Part shown: one piece after another, positions 1 to 9,124 of the stretch
How the letters are laid out: each line of letters opens with the position of its first letter
Position numbering within the stretch: position 1 is the first letter of the stretch
NCBI GenBank assembly: GCA_027452165.1
Contig: DAIDGX010000024.1
Location: forward strand, 230,590 to 294,589
Direction of reading: 5' to 3'
Source of the DNA: Vulcanimicrobiota bacterium
GTDB taxonomy: Bacteria > Vulcanimicrobiota > Vulcanimicrobiia > Vulcanimicrobiales > Vulcanimicrobiaceae
DNA length: 64,000 nucleotides
Position numbers and translations under genes: made by a program
Notes under the pieces: generated by a model
What the model was told of the DNA's origin: nothing
The model's database searches: none
The model's input: the letters and a program-made list of their open reading frames with translations, nothing else

Positions 1-599
1 CGCAGGACGATCACGCGCCGCTCGCCGTCGAGCTGCTCTTCGCGCTCAACCTGGCCGCCCAACATCAGGGCCGCATCGGCAAGCGCATGACGTTCGCGTT
101 CGTCCATCGTGCCGCGCTGCAAGATCGCGGCGCCACCCACCGCGAGAAAGGGCAGCAGCAGCTCGGCAACCGTCGGTGCGCTCGAAACCGCCCGAGCCGT
201 CCCGCTGACGAAGCGCTCGCGCAAGCGCTCGTGATGCGCGGCCACCTCGGCACGCTCGGCCACAACCTCGCCTGCCAGGGCCAGCGTATCGAGCATCTCG
301 GCGAGGAAGCGCGCTTTCTTCTGCGTCGTCTCGACGAGCGTTACCGGGATTCCGGTGGCGAGCGCAAGCGGAATCGCCGGCAGGCCGCCTCCAGAACCAA
401 TATCCACGAGCGGCGCACGCACGTTTGGCGCGATGGTCAGGCTATCCAGCAGATGCGGTGCCAGCTCTACTGCACTCTTCGCCCCGGTCAGGTTGAAGCG
501 CTGGTTCGCCTCGAGCAGCAACGCGCCATAACGCGCGAGCCGATCGCGCAGCTCCGGCGGCACGCCGCCCGCCTCCAGCAACGCCGTCAGCTCGCTCAC
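1..599 (-). CDS. rsmG: 16S rRNA (guanine-N7) methyltransferase RsmG (GidB), 3' end cut by window edge
   Basis: RsmG methylates N7 of a conserved guanine in the 530 loop of 16S rRNA using SAM. Reading the minus strand from a GTG at 599 gives an open frame to the window edge (about 199 residues). It contains the RFNLTG motif near residue 34 and the SAM-binding signature [17 protein letters not shown] at about residues 63-79, as in the GidB family. The GTG start overlaps the mnmG stop in a GTGA, so the two genes are probably translationally coupled; mnmG-rsmG adjacency near the origin is common in bacteria. The C-terminus lies outside the window. Confidence 0.93.
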   Translation of the reverse strand, partial: MSELTALLEAGGVPPELRDRLARYGALLLEANQRFNLTGAKSAVELAPHLLDSLTIAPNVRAPLVDIGSGGGLPAIPLALATGIPVTLVETTQKKARFLAEMLDTLALAGEVVAERAEVAAHHERLRERFVSGTARAVSSAPTVAELLLPFLAVGGAAILQRGTMDERERHALADAALMLGGQVEREEQLDGERRVIVL

Positions 600-2461
600 G
601 CACGCACCCCCTGACGCTCGCGATGCACGAAGAGGCCCAGGATCGCCACGTCGGCCGGCGTCACCCCCGGAATGCGACTCGCCGCGCCCAGCGTCGCGGG
701 GCGTTGCGCGTGCAGCTTCTCGCGAGCCTCGTGCGAGAGTGCCGCAATTTCGGCGTAGTCAATGTTGGCCGGAATGGTCACGCGCTCGGATTTCGCCGCC
801 TTCTCGATGGCAAGCTGCTGGCGCCGCACATACCCCTCCAGCTTCACCTCGATGGCCGCACGCTCGCCGAGCGCCGGCTCGAGCGGCGGCACGAAGCGGT
901 CTGCAATATCACCAAACTCTAGCGTCGGGCGACGCAGTGCGTCGGCGAGCGTGGCGCCCGCATCGAAGCGCTGATCGCCGATCGTGCCTGCGCCAACACG
1001 CGTCTTCTCCGCGCGCGCAATCGCCTCGCGCAGTGCCGCCTGACGCTCCTCGAACGCCTGCCATGCGTCGTCGTCGATCAAACCCATCGCACGCCCCACC
1101 GGGGTCAGGCGTGTATCCGCGTTGTCGTGCCGCAGCACCACACGATGCTCTGCGCGTGACGTCAGCATGCGATACGGTTCATCGACGCCCTTGGTAACGA
1201 GATCGTCGATCAACACGCCGATGTAGGCATCGCTGCGCGCAAGTCGCAACGCTTCGCGATTTTGCGCGGCGCGCGCTGCGTTGATGCCAGCAATCAATCC
1301 TTGGGCCGCCGCCTCCTCGTAGCCCGACGTGCCGTTGAGTTGTCCGCAATGATACAAGCCTGCAACGCGGCGCGTTTCGAGCGTGTCGCGCAACTCCGTC
1401 GGCGGCACCATGTCGTACTCCACCGCATATCCCGCGCGCAACATCACGCACCGCTCCAAACCCGGGAGCGTGCGCAACATCTCGAGTTGCACCTCCGCCG
1501 GTAACGACGTGGAGAATCCGCCCACATACAGCGTCGGTTCATCCCATCCCTCGGGTTCGATGAACAACTGATGCGACGGATTGTGCGCGAATTTGATGAC
1601 TTTGTCTTCGATCGACGGACAATAGCGTGGCCCGATGCCTTCGATCAGATCGAGCCCGTAAAGCGGCGAACGATGCAGGTTCTCGCGCACGAGGTCGTGC
1701 GTGCGCGCGTTCGTCTCCGTGATATAGCACGGCACTTGCGGGCCCGCAAAGCGCGCTTCGCTGCGATACGAAAAGAGTAGCGGAACATCGCTCGCCGCCT
1801 GCAGCTGCATCGCATCGTAATCGACGCTTGCGCGATCGATGCGCGGTGGCGTTCCCGTCTTCAGGCGACGCATCGGAAATCCGAGCGCACGCAGTGCATG
1901 CGACAAGCCAATGGCGGGCGCTTCGCCGAAACGCCCTTCGGCTTGCACCACGTCACCGCGAAACGTCTTGCCGCCAAGAAAGGTGCCGGTCGCGAGTACG
2001 ATGCGTCTCGCAAAGTAGCGCGTACCGTCAGCGCAGATCACGCCACGCACCGCGCCCGCGTCCACCATGAGCCCCTCGACGAGCCCCTGCACGATCGTGA
2101 GGCCGGGCTGTGCCCGCAGCGTGGCGATCGCCAAGCGCGCATACGACGGCTTGTCCATCTGCTGCCGCAACGCTCGGACCGCGGGGCCCTTGGACTCGTT
2201 CAGAAAGCGCGCGTGCAAGCTGCATTGGTCGGCAAGCATGCCCATCGCCCCGCCGAGCGCGTCGATCTCGCGCACCAACTGCCCCTTCGCGCTACCGCCG
2301 ATCGACGGGTTGCACGGCAGGGTGCAAATCCTCTCGGGCTCCCCGGTCACGAGCAAGGTCGGCACGCCAAGGCGAGCGGAAGCAAGGGCCGCTTCCACCC
2401 CGGCATGACCGCCCCCAACGACGATCACCCCCGCGTCGTCGCTTCGTACCGCATCCTTCAC
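596..2461 (-). CDS. mnmG: tRNA uridine-5-carboxymethylaminomethyl modification enzyme MnmG (GidA)
   Basis: MnmG is the FAD subunit that works with MnmE to place the cmnm5 group on wobble U34 of several tRNAs. The protein has 621 residues, normal for the family. The Rossmann FAD motif GGGHAG is at residues 16-21, followed by the conserved [11 protein letters not shown] block near residue 50 and the KTGTPPRI motif near residue 200. The C-terminal helical domain ends normally. The ATG at 2461 places the FAD motif at the usual distance from the N-terminus. Its partner mnmE lies upstream on the same strand, separated by two small plus-strand genes. Confidence 0.97.
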   Translation of the reverse strand: MKDAVRSDDAGVIVVGGGHAGVEAALASARLGVPTLLVTGEPERICTLPCNPSIGGSAKGQLVREIDALGGAMGMLADQCSLHARFLNESKGPAVRALRQQMDKPSYARLAIATLRAQPGLTIVQGLVEGLMVDAGAVRGVICADGTRYFARRIVLATGTFLGGKTFRGDVVQAEGRFGEAPAIGLSHALRALGFPMRRLKTGTPPRIDRASVDYDAMQLQAASDVPLLFSYRSEARFAGPQVPCYITETNARTHDLVRENLHRSPLYGLDLIEGIGPRYCPSIEDKVIKFAHNPSHQLFIEPEGWDEPTLYVGGFSTSLPAEVQLEMLRTLPGLERCVMLRAGYAVEYDMVPPTELRDTLETRRVAGLYHCGQLNGTSGYEEAAAQGLIAGINAARAAQNREALRLARSDAYIGVLIDDLVTKGVDEPYRMLTSRAEHRVVLRHDNADTRLTPVGRAMGLIDDDAWQAFEERQAALREAIARAEKTRVGAGTIGDQRFDAGATLADALRRPTLEFGDIADRFVPPLEPALGERAAIEVKLEGYVRRQQLAIEKAAKSERVTIPANIDYAEIAALSHEAREKLHAQRPATLGAASRIPGVTPADVAILGLFVHRERQGVRA

Positions 2462-2701
2462 GACCCGTAACTATAGCACACGCGCACGGTGCTCCGCAGC
2501 GCCAGGACCTTTTGACCATCGCTGCCAGAAGGTGACGTAATCGCAATTGCGCAACGGTATGCATCGTTGAGATCATCACGCCTAGCGGTGGTCTCATGCC
2601 CGAGGTGTGGGCGAGTACGTAAAGCTACCAAGCGGGGTTCATCAGGTCAACTGCTGGCCGTCTGATCCTGTTCATCCTGAATTCGCGGCGTAGGGGGAAA
2701 C

Positions 2702-3091
2702 ATGATGCACCACTATCCACAGTACGCGCTTTTTCGCAGAATGCCGGACTTTGCGCGGTGTGCCGGCTCGACGCTTGACGTCGGGGCGCCTGTTGCAGCG
2801 CCTCCGCATGAAACGGGAGCCTACGTCGTCTCGATCGGCGAGATCGTCGATCGGAGCGAAAACGTGCTGGGTTGGATATACCTCGTCGATGAACACGGCG
2901 TGCGCTCCAGAGTCGTGAACCTGCGAAAGGGCGCGACGAAAGAAGAGCTTCGTGCGGGCGGGCTCCGCATCGGAACGGGCGATTCGGTGTCGTCTTTTGC
3001 GACGCTCGGTAAGGTGTGGCCGTGGCGCACGCTTCATGCGGTCCCCTGTCGCGATATGCAAATTCCGAAAGCGTCGCAAGGGGTGGGCTGA
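2702..3091 (+). CDS. hypothetical protein, 129 aa
   Basis: Unrecognised. The ATG at 2702 is preceded by a good ribosome-binding stretch (GGGGGA, a few bases upstream). The product has no clear signal peptide or membrane segment. Its middle, around residues 40-75, looks like a small beta-rich domain (NVLGWIYLVDEHG). It ends one base before the next small gene, so the two are probably cotranscribed. Both sit on the plus strand between two minus-strand tRNA-modification genes, so they look inserted into an otherwise conserved mnmE-mnmG neighbourhood. A longer minus-strand frame overlaps it, but without a convincing start. Confidence 0.5.
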   Translation: MMHHYPQYALFRRMPDFARCAGSTLDVGAPVAAPPHETGAYVVSIGEIVDRSENVLGWIYLVDEHGVRSRVVNLRKGATKEELRAGGLRIGTGDSVSSFATLGKVWPWRTLHAVPCRDMQIPKASQGVG

Positions 3092-3092
3092 C

Positions 3093-3425
3093 ATGATTAC
3101 ACTCGTTGCACTACACGCGATGTTGACGCGCATACATGCACCCGACAGCGCCCGGTGCCCCGGATCGCAGTACGGCGTTCTGGATAACATCGCGCCGCGC
3201 CCTCATCCTGATGTCCTGTCCGAGGGACGGTTGGACGAAGAAGGCAGCAATGTCGGAACGATCTATCTGGCCAGCAATGACAAGCTGTACATCGTAGCCT
3301 ATAAAACCATGAGAGCGCCCCGCCAGCGCTATTTTCACGCTATAGCCGGCAGGTTTCCGTATTCGCCGATGGTTCTTCTACGTGTCGCGATTCCGGATGG
3401 CATGAACGTCACACCCTGCTCCTAG
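3093..3425 (+). CDS. hypothetical protein, 110 aa
   Basis: Unrecognised. It starts with an ATG one base after the stop of the preceding small gene, a typical operon arrangement. The N-terminus (MITLVALHAML) is mildly hydrophobic but too short to call a signal peptide. A middle segment SNVGTIYLASNDKLYIV resembles, by eye, the NVLGWIYLVDEHG segment of the upstream gene, so the two may be distant paralogues. No catalytic motif is visible. Coding status rests on codon pattern and operon spacing only. Confidence 0.4.
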   Translation: MITLVALHAMLTRIHAPDSARCPGSQYGVLDNIAPRPHPDVLSEGRLDEEGSNVGTIYLASNDKLYIVAYKTMRAPRQRYFHAIAGRFPYSPMVLLRVAIPDGMNVTPCS

Positions 3426-3630
3426 CGGACGGTTAAGCTACATGCTTCGGCGTCGTTGTCGATGCGCTCGGCGCGCAGATCGCCACGTACGAAGTTACGC
3501 CGAGTATCCATATTTTCAATGCAACGTGCCATACGGGCACTTCCGCGCGGGCTCAGACCTCCGGGAACAACATGGCTGTGCAAACTCGTAACAACCGGTA
3601 GCGGGCCGGGGCATGCAGCTTGAGTCCCGC

Positions 3631-4989
3631 CTACTTCCCGATACAAAAGCGCGCGAAGACGCCGGTCACGATGTCCTCCGCGGCAATATCTCCGCTGACG
3701 TGTCCGAGCGCGGCGAACGCGTTCTGAAGATCGCCCACGATCAAATCCATCGGCTGCCCGCTCGTTAGCGTCTCCCGTGCTGCGGCGAGCGACGCGAGCG
3801 CCGCATTGACGGCGTCGAACTCGCGCAGGCTTGCGAGATGCGGGCGTTCCAGGTCGGGCACGTCGCCGCCCCACCCGACGCGAGCGAGCTCGCTGCGCAA
3901 CTCACGCAGCGTGGCGGCGTCTCGCACGGAGCCCAGTATGGCTCCCGCCACGTTTGCCTCGCGCGCTCCGGCATCGCCGAGATCGGCTTTGTTGAAGATA
4001 ACGACGCGTGCACGGTCGGACGTATCGTCGAGCAATGTTCGTGCTTCGGGTGAAAGCGGGCGTGACCCATCGAGCACCACGAGCGCAACCCGCGCGGCCG
4101 CGAGCGCGCGATGCGTGCGTTCGATGCCCGCGGCTTCCAGGCGATCCGCATGTGCGCGAATGCCCGCGGTGTCAATGATGCGCACCCGCACGCCGTCGAT
4201 CGTGATCGACTCCTCGATCGTATCGCGTGTGGTGCCGGCGATCTCACTCACGAGCGCCCGCTCTTCGCCGAGCAATGCGTTGAGTAGCGACGACTTCCCG
4301 GCGTTCGGCGGCCCTACGATCGCGACGGTGATACCGTCGCGGACGAGCCGTCCCACCTCGCCATCATGTCGCAACGCCTCCAACTCCGCGATCGCGCTGC
4401 GCAACGCCGCATCGACGCGCGCGCGATCGGGCTCTGGCACCTCTTCGGGGAAGTCGATCGCACCGCTGCACTCTTCGACGATCGCGGTGATGCCGTCGCG
4501 CAGCGCGCGCACGCGCGTTGCAAGGCCACCGCCAAGGTTCGCGAGCGCCGCGCGTGCCGCCGAGCGCGTCTCCGCGTCGATCAGATCGGCCACGGCGGAC
4601 GCCGCGTGTACATCGAGCTTGCCGTTCAAGAACGCGCGCTGGGTGAACTCGCCCGGCTCCGCCAGACGCGCGCCGAGCGCGAGCAATGCGCGCAGCACCT
4701 CCCGTGCAACGACGGGTGATCCGTGCACGTGCAATTCGAGCGTGTCTTCGCCGGTGTAGCTATGCGGCGCGGGAGCAAAGAGCACGATCGCATCATCGAG
4801 CGCCACACCACGCTCGTCCACGATCCGCGTATGATGCGCGTGGCGCGGACGCAGCCGAACCCCCGGCGCAACTCGTGCCGCCAACGCACGCACCTGTGCA
4901 CCGCTTGCGCGCACGATCGCAATCGCGCCACGCCCCGGTGGCGTCGCGATCGCCGCGATCGTCTCACCCGTAACGCGCTCCTCTGTCAC
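3631..4989 (-). CDS. mnmE: tRNA modification GTPase MnmE (TrmE)
   Basis: MnmE is the GTPase partner of MnmG in tRNA wobble-uridine modification and binds 5-formyl-THF through its N-terminal domain. The 452-residue protein shows the N-terminal folate-binding domain (TPPGRGAIAIVRASG at about 17-31), the G1 loop GPPNAGKSS near residue 225, the G2 segment GTTRDTIEE, the G3 DTAG and the G4 NKAD. It ends with the diagnostic C-terminal FCIGK, whose cysteine is part of the active site. Length and motif order are normal. Downstream, about 200 bp without a convincing gene separates it from the small plus-strand genes. Confidence 0.97.
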   Translation of the reverse strand: MTEERVTGETIAAIATPPGRGAIAIVRASGAQVRALAARVAPGVRLRPRHAHHTRIVDERGVALDDAIVLFAPAPHSYTGEDTLELHVHGSPVVAREVLRALLALGARLAEPGEFTQRAFLNGKLDVHAASAVADLIDAETRSAARAALANLGGGLATRVRALRDGITAIVEECSGAIDFPEEVPEPDRARVDAALRSAIAELEALRHDGEVGRLVRDGITVAIVGPPNAGKSSLLNALLGEERALVSEIAGTTRDTIEESITIDGVRVRIIDTAGIRAHADRLEAAGIERTHRALAAARVALVVLDGSRPLSPEARTLLDDTSDRARVVIFNKADLGDAGAREANVAGAILGSVRDAATLRELRSELARVGWGGDVPDLERPHLASLREFDAVNAALASLAAARETLTSGQPMDLIVGDLQNAFAALGHVSGDIAAEDIVTGVFARFCIGK

Positions 4990-5049
4990 AGCACTCCGCG
5001 ACCTCCAGTACTCGACGCTTCGCTACCCGCGATTACTGCCACTGCCAGG

Positions 5050-5160
5050 ACCTTCGCGCCACGTTTGCTTCGACGATTTCCAAACAACGTTGCGAAAGGC
5101 GTGGCGGCTGAAACCCAGCGTCATCATGAACAGACGCGGCTTGCGGTGTTGCGACAGAGG
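5050..5160 (-). pseudogene. IS21-family transposase (IstA) fragment
   Basis: A minus-strand frame encodes about 37 residues, including RKPRLFMMTLGFSRHAF followed by RNVVWKSSKQTW. From memory this matches the start of the catalytic core of IS21-type IstA transposases, which read like RPRLFVMTLxYSRxxFRxVVWKSSQxVW. The match is lost on both sides, with frame changes, so this is a short relic. It lies just upstream of mnmE and next to IS256 relics. A search against ISfinder would settle it. Confidence 0.5.
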
Positions 5161-5344
5161 CAATTCCACCACCGCCCAGCATGCCGGCGCCAGCGCCAAC
5201 GCTCGGCGCAGTACCAGCGCCGCCGCCAAGGCCCATGTTCTTCATGAACACGGAGCCAATCCCGCTGCCCTTGCCGCCCATGAACATCTCAAACAACGCG
5301 CTCTTGAGGAACGCTTGTTCAATGCCTGAGCGGTCGCGGACTAC

Positions 5345-5637
5345 GCGGCGTCAAACTGGCCGAGAACGAGGTGTTCGCGTACATGGACTTCCTGAAAGCC
5401 CATCGCAAGCAGATCGCTTCGACAAAACCGCTCGAACCGATTAACGCCGAGATCAAGCGACGTACCGATGTCGTTGGCATCTTTCCGAACGATGGCGCAA
5501 TCGTGCGTCTCGTCGGCGCGCTGCTGCTGGAACAGAATGATGAATGGCAGCTACAGCGGCGCTACATGCAGCTCGAAGGGCTCAGCGCCGTCAGCGATAA
5601 TCAACCCGCCAAGCTCTCCGCCGTCATCAACGGCTGA
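5345..5637 (+). pseudogene. IS256-family transposase, C-terminal fragment
   Basis: Reading from about 5345, the frame contains VFAYMDFLKAHRKQIAST, then NAEIKRRTDVVGIFPN and LVGALLLEQNDEWQLQRRYM. This is the classic C-terminal end of the Transposase_mut (IS256) family, including the conserved Glu-containing segment after AEIKRRTD. The N-terminal three quarters are missing and there is no start, so it is a relic. Shortly downstream, around 5665-5690, a GTACACCTCGCGAGCGACAT stretch resembles typical IS256-type right inverted repeats. Confidence 0.85.
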
Positions 5638-5808
5638 GCGCCACCCTCGCCGACTCACCGCTCGTACACCTCGCGAGCGACATGATCGCCGTCTATCTCT
5701 ACATATGCTCGTATATGAGCACGCAACGCTCCTCGCGCCCGACCATTAAGCGCGCACATGCTCGCGGCTAGGACACGCGGGTTTCAACGAGGCGCACGAC
5801 AGCACGTG

Positions 5809-6171
5809 CTAGAGCTTTAAGTCACGTTGAAAACAACCGTCGTAGATGATATCCGCGCCAAGAAATCGCCCAATATCCTTGGGATCGATTCTCTCATATC
5901 TGACCGCGAGCAGATCCTCGTACCACAACGATCCGTCCCGAGCTCGAACGACGTACCCGAGCACGTTTTTTTCTCCGCGCCTCTTGATGGCCCATATGTT
6001 GACGGCGGTAGAACCCCGACCACTGCCAAAGACATTGGAGGTTCCCAGGGCCGTCGTTGACCCGTCGCAATGCGCTCCCGGCGTGGGCCCGAGAATTCCA
6101 GGCCTCAAACGATCATCGAGCTGCTGAAAAAGTGGTGCGATCGTGGCGAAAAGAGCGAAGGCTTGCAGCAT
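5809..6171 (-). CDS. hypothetical exported-looking protein, 120 aa
   Basis: Unrecognised. The N-terminus (MLQAFALFATIAPLF) is hydrophobic and could be a weak signal peptide or membrane anchor. The C-terminal half reads as a compact domain with NVLGYVVRARDGSLWYEDL. The NVLG-aromatic-hydrophobic pattern recalls the small gene at 2702. It lies between the two halves of a broken IS256-type transposase, so it may be passenger DNA or simply lie between two independent relics. No pathway can be assigned. Confidence 0.4.
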   Translation of the reverse strand: MLQAFALFATIAPLFQQLDDRLRPGILGPTPGAHCDGSTTALGTSNVFGSGRGSTAVNIWAIKRRGEKNVLGYVVRARDGSLWYEDLLAVRYERIDPKDIGRFLGADIIYDGCFQRDLKL

Positions 6172-6285
6172 GTAACGAAACTATCCCTGCTCGGCAGTTG
6201 GCAATGCCCGGATAAGCGTGTAGAACGGTCGTCCTGCTGCCCGTCGAGGTCGCAGGCGGCCATCGGGCCAACTCTTGTGATTGTA

Positions 6286-6849
6286 ATGAGTAAACGCAAG
6301 AGAAAGGACCCGATGACCATCCCGAACCTTACGCACGAGCAGCGCTTGGCCCTGGCCGACCTGCTTAGCAACAAAGACGTCGACGTGCTGCGCGAGATGC
6401 TCGCGACCGTGTACGACGCGGCCATCAAGGCGCAACTTGAGCAGCACATCGGCGTCGGACACTACGAGCGCGGCGACGAGCGGCAAGATCGCCGCAATGG
6501 CAGCAGGATCCGCGGTCTCAATACCCGAGCCGGAAGTATCGAGCTGGAGATCCCGCGCTCGCGCGAAACACCGTTTCGACCGACCGTCATCGAGCAGTTT
6601 CGGCGCAGCGAACGAGCGTTGGTTTCGGTCATTCAAGAGGCATTCACCGGCGGTATCAGTACGCGCAAGATGGAGGACGTGCTTGCGGCGATGGGGGTAG
6701 AGCACCTGAGCAAGTCGCAGATCAGTGACGTAGTATGTCACCGGCATAGACCGCTCGGGAAAAACATCGCGGGCGTGCGGTTAAACAACGCCCTTAATCA
6801 ATATTATGGGGCGCAGGATCGCCTCCAGCAATTCAGCTGCCATGATTAG
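6286..6849 (+). pseudogene. IS256-family transposase, N-terminal fragment
   Basis: From ATG 6286 (or ATG 6313) the frame encodes the N-terminal part of a Transposase_mut protein: ALADLLSNKDVDVLREML, the YERGDERQDRRNGSRIR segment, IELEIPRSRETPFRPTV, and RALVSVIQEAFTGGISTRKM followed by AAMGVEHLSKSQISDV. Homology stops near 6735. The remaining residues to the stop at 6849 are unrelated, and the catalytic DDE domain is absent. Upstream, around 6209-6226, a CGGATAAGCGTGTAGA stretch may be a decayed left inverted repeat. It cannot be a working transposase. Confidence 0.85.
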
Positions 6850-7075
6850 AGTTCTTCCCTTGCTAATCGAGGCAAATTTTGTGTGGTTGTGGCGCAACCG
6901 GATTTATGGGCCCATTTCCACGCTGTTCTTTGGATTGTGGGCGATCGCGATGCTCATTCAACCGCATAATCGCCTTGTGGTTTACTACATGGCGCCCATC
7001 GCTTTCTTTCTTGTGCTGATCGACACCGCGCGACTCTTCGCACGAGGCTTTGCGCCAAGAACGGGCTGGTGGTAA
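6842..7075 (+). CDS. small membrane protein, 77 aa
   Basis: Unrecognised. Starting from ATG 6842 the protein has two clear hydrophobic segments, about residues 19-34 (YGPISTLFFGLWAIAML) and 41-58 (YYMAPIAFFLVLIDTARL), with a basic RLFARGF tail. The start overlaps the last codons of the IS256 relic frame, and no good ribosome-binding site is visible, so the original 5' part could have been lost to the insertion. It converges with the minus-strand solute-binding gene, the two stops being only three bases apart. Confidence 0.4.
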   Translation: MIRVLPLLIEANFVWLWRNRIYGPISTLFFGLWAIAMLIQPHNRLVVYYMAPIAFFLVLIDTARLFARGFAPRTGWW

Positions 7076-7078
7076 AGC

Positions 7079-8644
7079 CTACCGTAAGCTCCAATCCTGC
7101 GTCTGCGAGAAGTCGTAAAGCATGTTCGGGTGAAAGCCTCGGAGCGATGGATTGCGCGCAGCGAACTCGGTGACGTACACGAGGTTCACCACGGGAAGCT
7201 GCGCGCGCATGCGCGCCTGCATCGTTGCAAACGCGCGCGCTCGCGCTGCGGCGGTTCGGGCGCGCTGTTGCGCGTCGTAGGCCGCATCGTAACGCGCGTC
7301 GCACCAGCGTGCGAGGTTCGGCCCGTTCGGCGCGCGATTCACGCACGTCCACACCTCCGAAGCCTCGGGGTCGAGCCCGCCGATCCATCCGCCCACATCG
7401 ATATCGAAACGCCCGCCGTAGTAGATCCCGCCCGCCGCGGCCGGCCCATACAGAAGGCTCGGCGCGTAGCCGCGTAATCGGGCGGGAATGCCCGCGCTCG
7501 TCAACTCGGCTTGCACCATCGTCGCGATCGTGCGCGTGGTCGCATCGGCGCCGTTGAACACGATGACGAGCGGCGTCATCGGGCCGTGTGCGGCGGCGAG
7601 CGCGCGCGCTTCTACCGGATCGTGCGCAATCGCCGGGATCGACGCGTCGTGCTCGGGGAACAGCGGCGGAATCTCCGTCGTCGCAACCTGGGCGTGTCCA
7701 AAAAATGCCGCGCGCGCGATCGCGCTAGTATCCACCGCCGCGGCGACCGCGCGGCGCACCCGCAGATCGCGCATTGCCCCGCGCTGCGTCTGCAACTCCA
7801 ATTGATCGGTTTGGTTGCGCGGGATCGTCACCAGCGCGAGGCTGCGGTCAGCGCGCACCTCGGCTACTTGCGGATAGGTGATGTCGGCCAGGTCGATCGC
7901 ATGCGCACGCATCGCCACGAGCGCCGCGTTCTGATCGGGCATGATCTTCATCACGATGCGCTCGAGCTTGGGATGCTGCCACGAGTACGGGTTGCGTTCG
8001 AGCACCACGTCGTCGCCGCGTCTCCACGACGTCACGCGAAACGGGCCCGTGCCAAACGGATGCTGGTTCCATGCGGCGTGCATGAGATCGGTATCGCCGT
8101 GAAACGCATGCGCGGGCAGGATCCCGTAGATGTAATCCGACTCGGCGAAAAGTTCGCGTACCGCGCCCGCCCACGGCGATTTGAGACGGATGCGTACCGT
8201 GTATGGACCGGGGGTGGTGAGCGACGCGATGCGCTGATACGGCGCGATCTCGGTGACGGGATTGCGCGGATCGAGAATCGCGTGGTAGGTGAACGCCACA
8301 TCCTTCGACGTGAACGCAACGCCGTCGGCGAACCGCACGCCGCGGCGCAGATGGTACGTGATCGTGAGCCCATCGCGCGAGATGCCGCCGTTTGCAAGCG
8401 TGGGAATCACGGTGACGAGCAGCGCCTTCGGCCGATCGTCGCGTCCGACCGCAACGAGCGGTTGGCAGTAGATTTGCGTGAGGTCGATCAGGCGCTGCGA
8501 GAACGCAAAGAGCGGGTTCAGCGTCCAGATGTCGCCGCGAAAGGCGAAGCGTACCACGCCCGGCGTGCCCCACCGCGCGCCGGCACGCGAGCATCCGGCA
8601 ACGGCGAGAACGAGAAGCGCGATCGCGACCTTACGAAGCAGCAC
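7079..8644 (-). CDS. ABC transporter substrate-binding lipoprotein, family 5 (peptide/nickel type)
   Basis: This is a periplasmic, membrane-anchored solute-binding protein of the SBP_bac_5 (DppA/OppA) family, which usually delivers oligopeptides to an ABC permease. The GTG at 8644 gives a compact lipoprotein signal (VLLRKVAIALLVLAVAGC) with a canonical VAGC lipobox. Family blocks follow: FRGDIWTLNPLF near the mature N-terminus, then YHLRRGVRFADGVAFTSKDV. An in-frame ATG at 8698 would overlap the upstream gene by 68 bases and put extra charged residues before the signal, so I prefer the GTG. No permease or ATPase genes are adjacent, making it an orphan component here. Confidence 0.85.
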   Translation of the reverse strand: MLLRKVAIALLVLAVAGCSRAGARWGTPGVVRFAFRGDIWTLNPLFAFSQRLIDLTQIYCQPLVAVGRDDRPKALLVTVIPTLANGGISRDGLTITYHLRRGVRFADGVAFTSKDVAFTYHAILDPRNPVTEIAPYQRIASLTTPGPYTVRIRLKSPWAGAVRELFAESDYIYGILPAHAFHGDTDLMHAAWNQHPFGTGPFRVTSWRRGDDVVLERNPYSWQHPKLERIVMKIMPDQNAALVAMRAHAIDLADITYPQVAEVRADRSLALVTIPRNQTDQLELQTQRGAMRDLRVRRAVAAAVDTSAIARAAFFGHAQVATTEIPPLFPEHDASIPAIAHDPVEARALAAAHGPMTPLVIVFNGADATTRTIATMVQAELTSAGIPARLRGYAPSLLYGPAAAGGIYYGGRFDIDVGGWIGGLDPEASEVWTCVNRAPNGPNLARWCDARYDAAYDAQQRARTAAARARAFATMQARMRAQLPVVNLVYVTEFAARNPSLRGFHPNMLYDFSQTQDWSLR

Positions 8645-9071
8645 CTTGGCGGAATCGTTCAACCGCCTCGGAGAGTCCTTGCGGATCATCGGTTCCAAGG
8701 GTCACGCGACCGCCGTCGAGCTTTTCGAACGCGACGCCCTGGAAGCCCGAGACGTTCCACAACCACCCGTGCCAGATCGTCCAGTGAATCCCGATCCCCT
8801 CGAGCAAGCTCGTCTGCGTCGGAGCGGCACGTGCGATCTCTCCGAGCGCCAGCGATCCGCCCGGGAATCCCCACCCGAACGACCAATGCACGCCCGCCTC
8901 ATCGACTCCGGTGGTAAGGCGCCCGAAGATCGTAAACACGAGCGCCACGACGGCGACGCCGACGAGCGCGGCCGGCCCGCGCCAGAGGTCGGCATACAGA
9001 TAGAACGCGAGGAGCGCGCCGCCCGCGAGATAGAGCCAGAGCGCGTGCTGCACATGACGATACGGTTGCAT
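8631..9071 (-). CDS. membrane protein with PH-like C-terminal domain, 146 aa
   Basis: The N-terminus carries two probable membrane helices (about residues 11-24 and 33-49: LYLAGGALLAFYLY and ALVGVAVVALVFTIFG). A soluble domain follows whose alternating strands and late helix (GLSEAVERFRQG) resemble bacterial PH-like domains (bPH/DUF304 type); this is a fold-level impression only. The gene overlaps the solute-binding lipoprotein by 14 bases if that starts at GTG 8644, so the two are probably cotranscribed. Function unknown. Confidence 0.7.
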   Translation of the reverse strand: MQPYRHVQHALWLYLAGGALLAFYLYADLWRGPAALVGVAVVALVFTIFGRLTTGVDEAGVHWSFGWGFPGGSLALGEIARAAPTQTSLLEGIGIHWTIWHGWLWNVSGFQGVAFEKLDGGRVTLGTDDPQGLSEAVERFRQGAAS

Positions 9072-9124
9072 ACACGCGCTGCTACCACGAAAAACGGCGC
9101 CTGTTACAGCGCCGTTCGCGGTGT

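Noticed and set aside
2672..3190. A 172-codon minus-strand frame opposite the small unknown genes
   Set aside because: No ribosome-binding site seen and composition is shadow-like; the plus-strand frame has a good ribosome-binding site and operon spacing.
3530..3580. A HSHVVPGGLSPRGS-like minus-strand peptide resembling IS91-type transposases
   Set aside because: The match covers about ten residues and the flanks do not fit, so chance is as likely as a relic.
5033..5296. An 87-residue glycine-rich minus-strand frame starting MFEMFMGGKGSG
   Set aside because: It overlaps the IstA relic in another frame and has no family resemblance; more likely decayed DNA than a gene.
7511..8917. A 468-codon plus-strand frame opposite the solute-binding lipoprotein
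   Set aside because: Arg/His-rich antisense of a recognised SBP_bac_5 gene.
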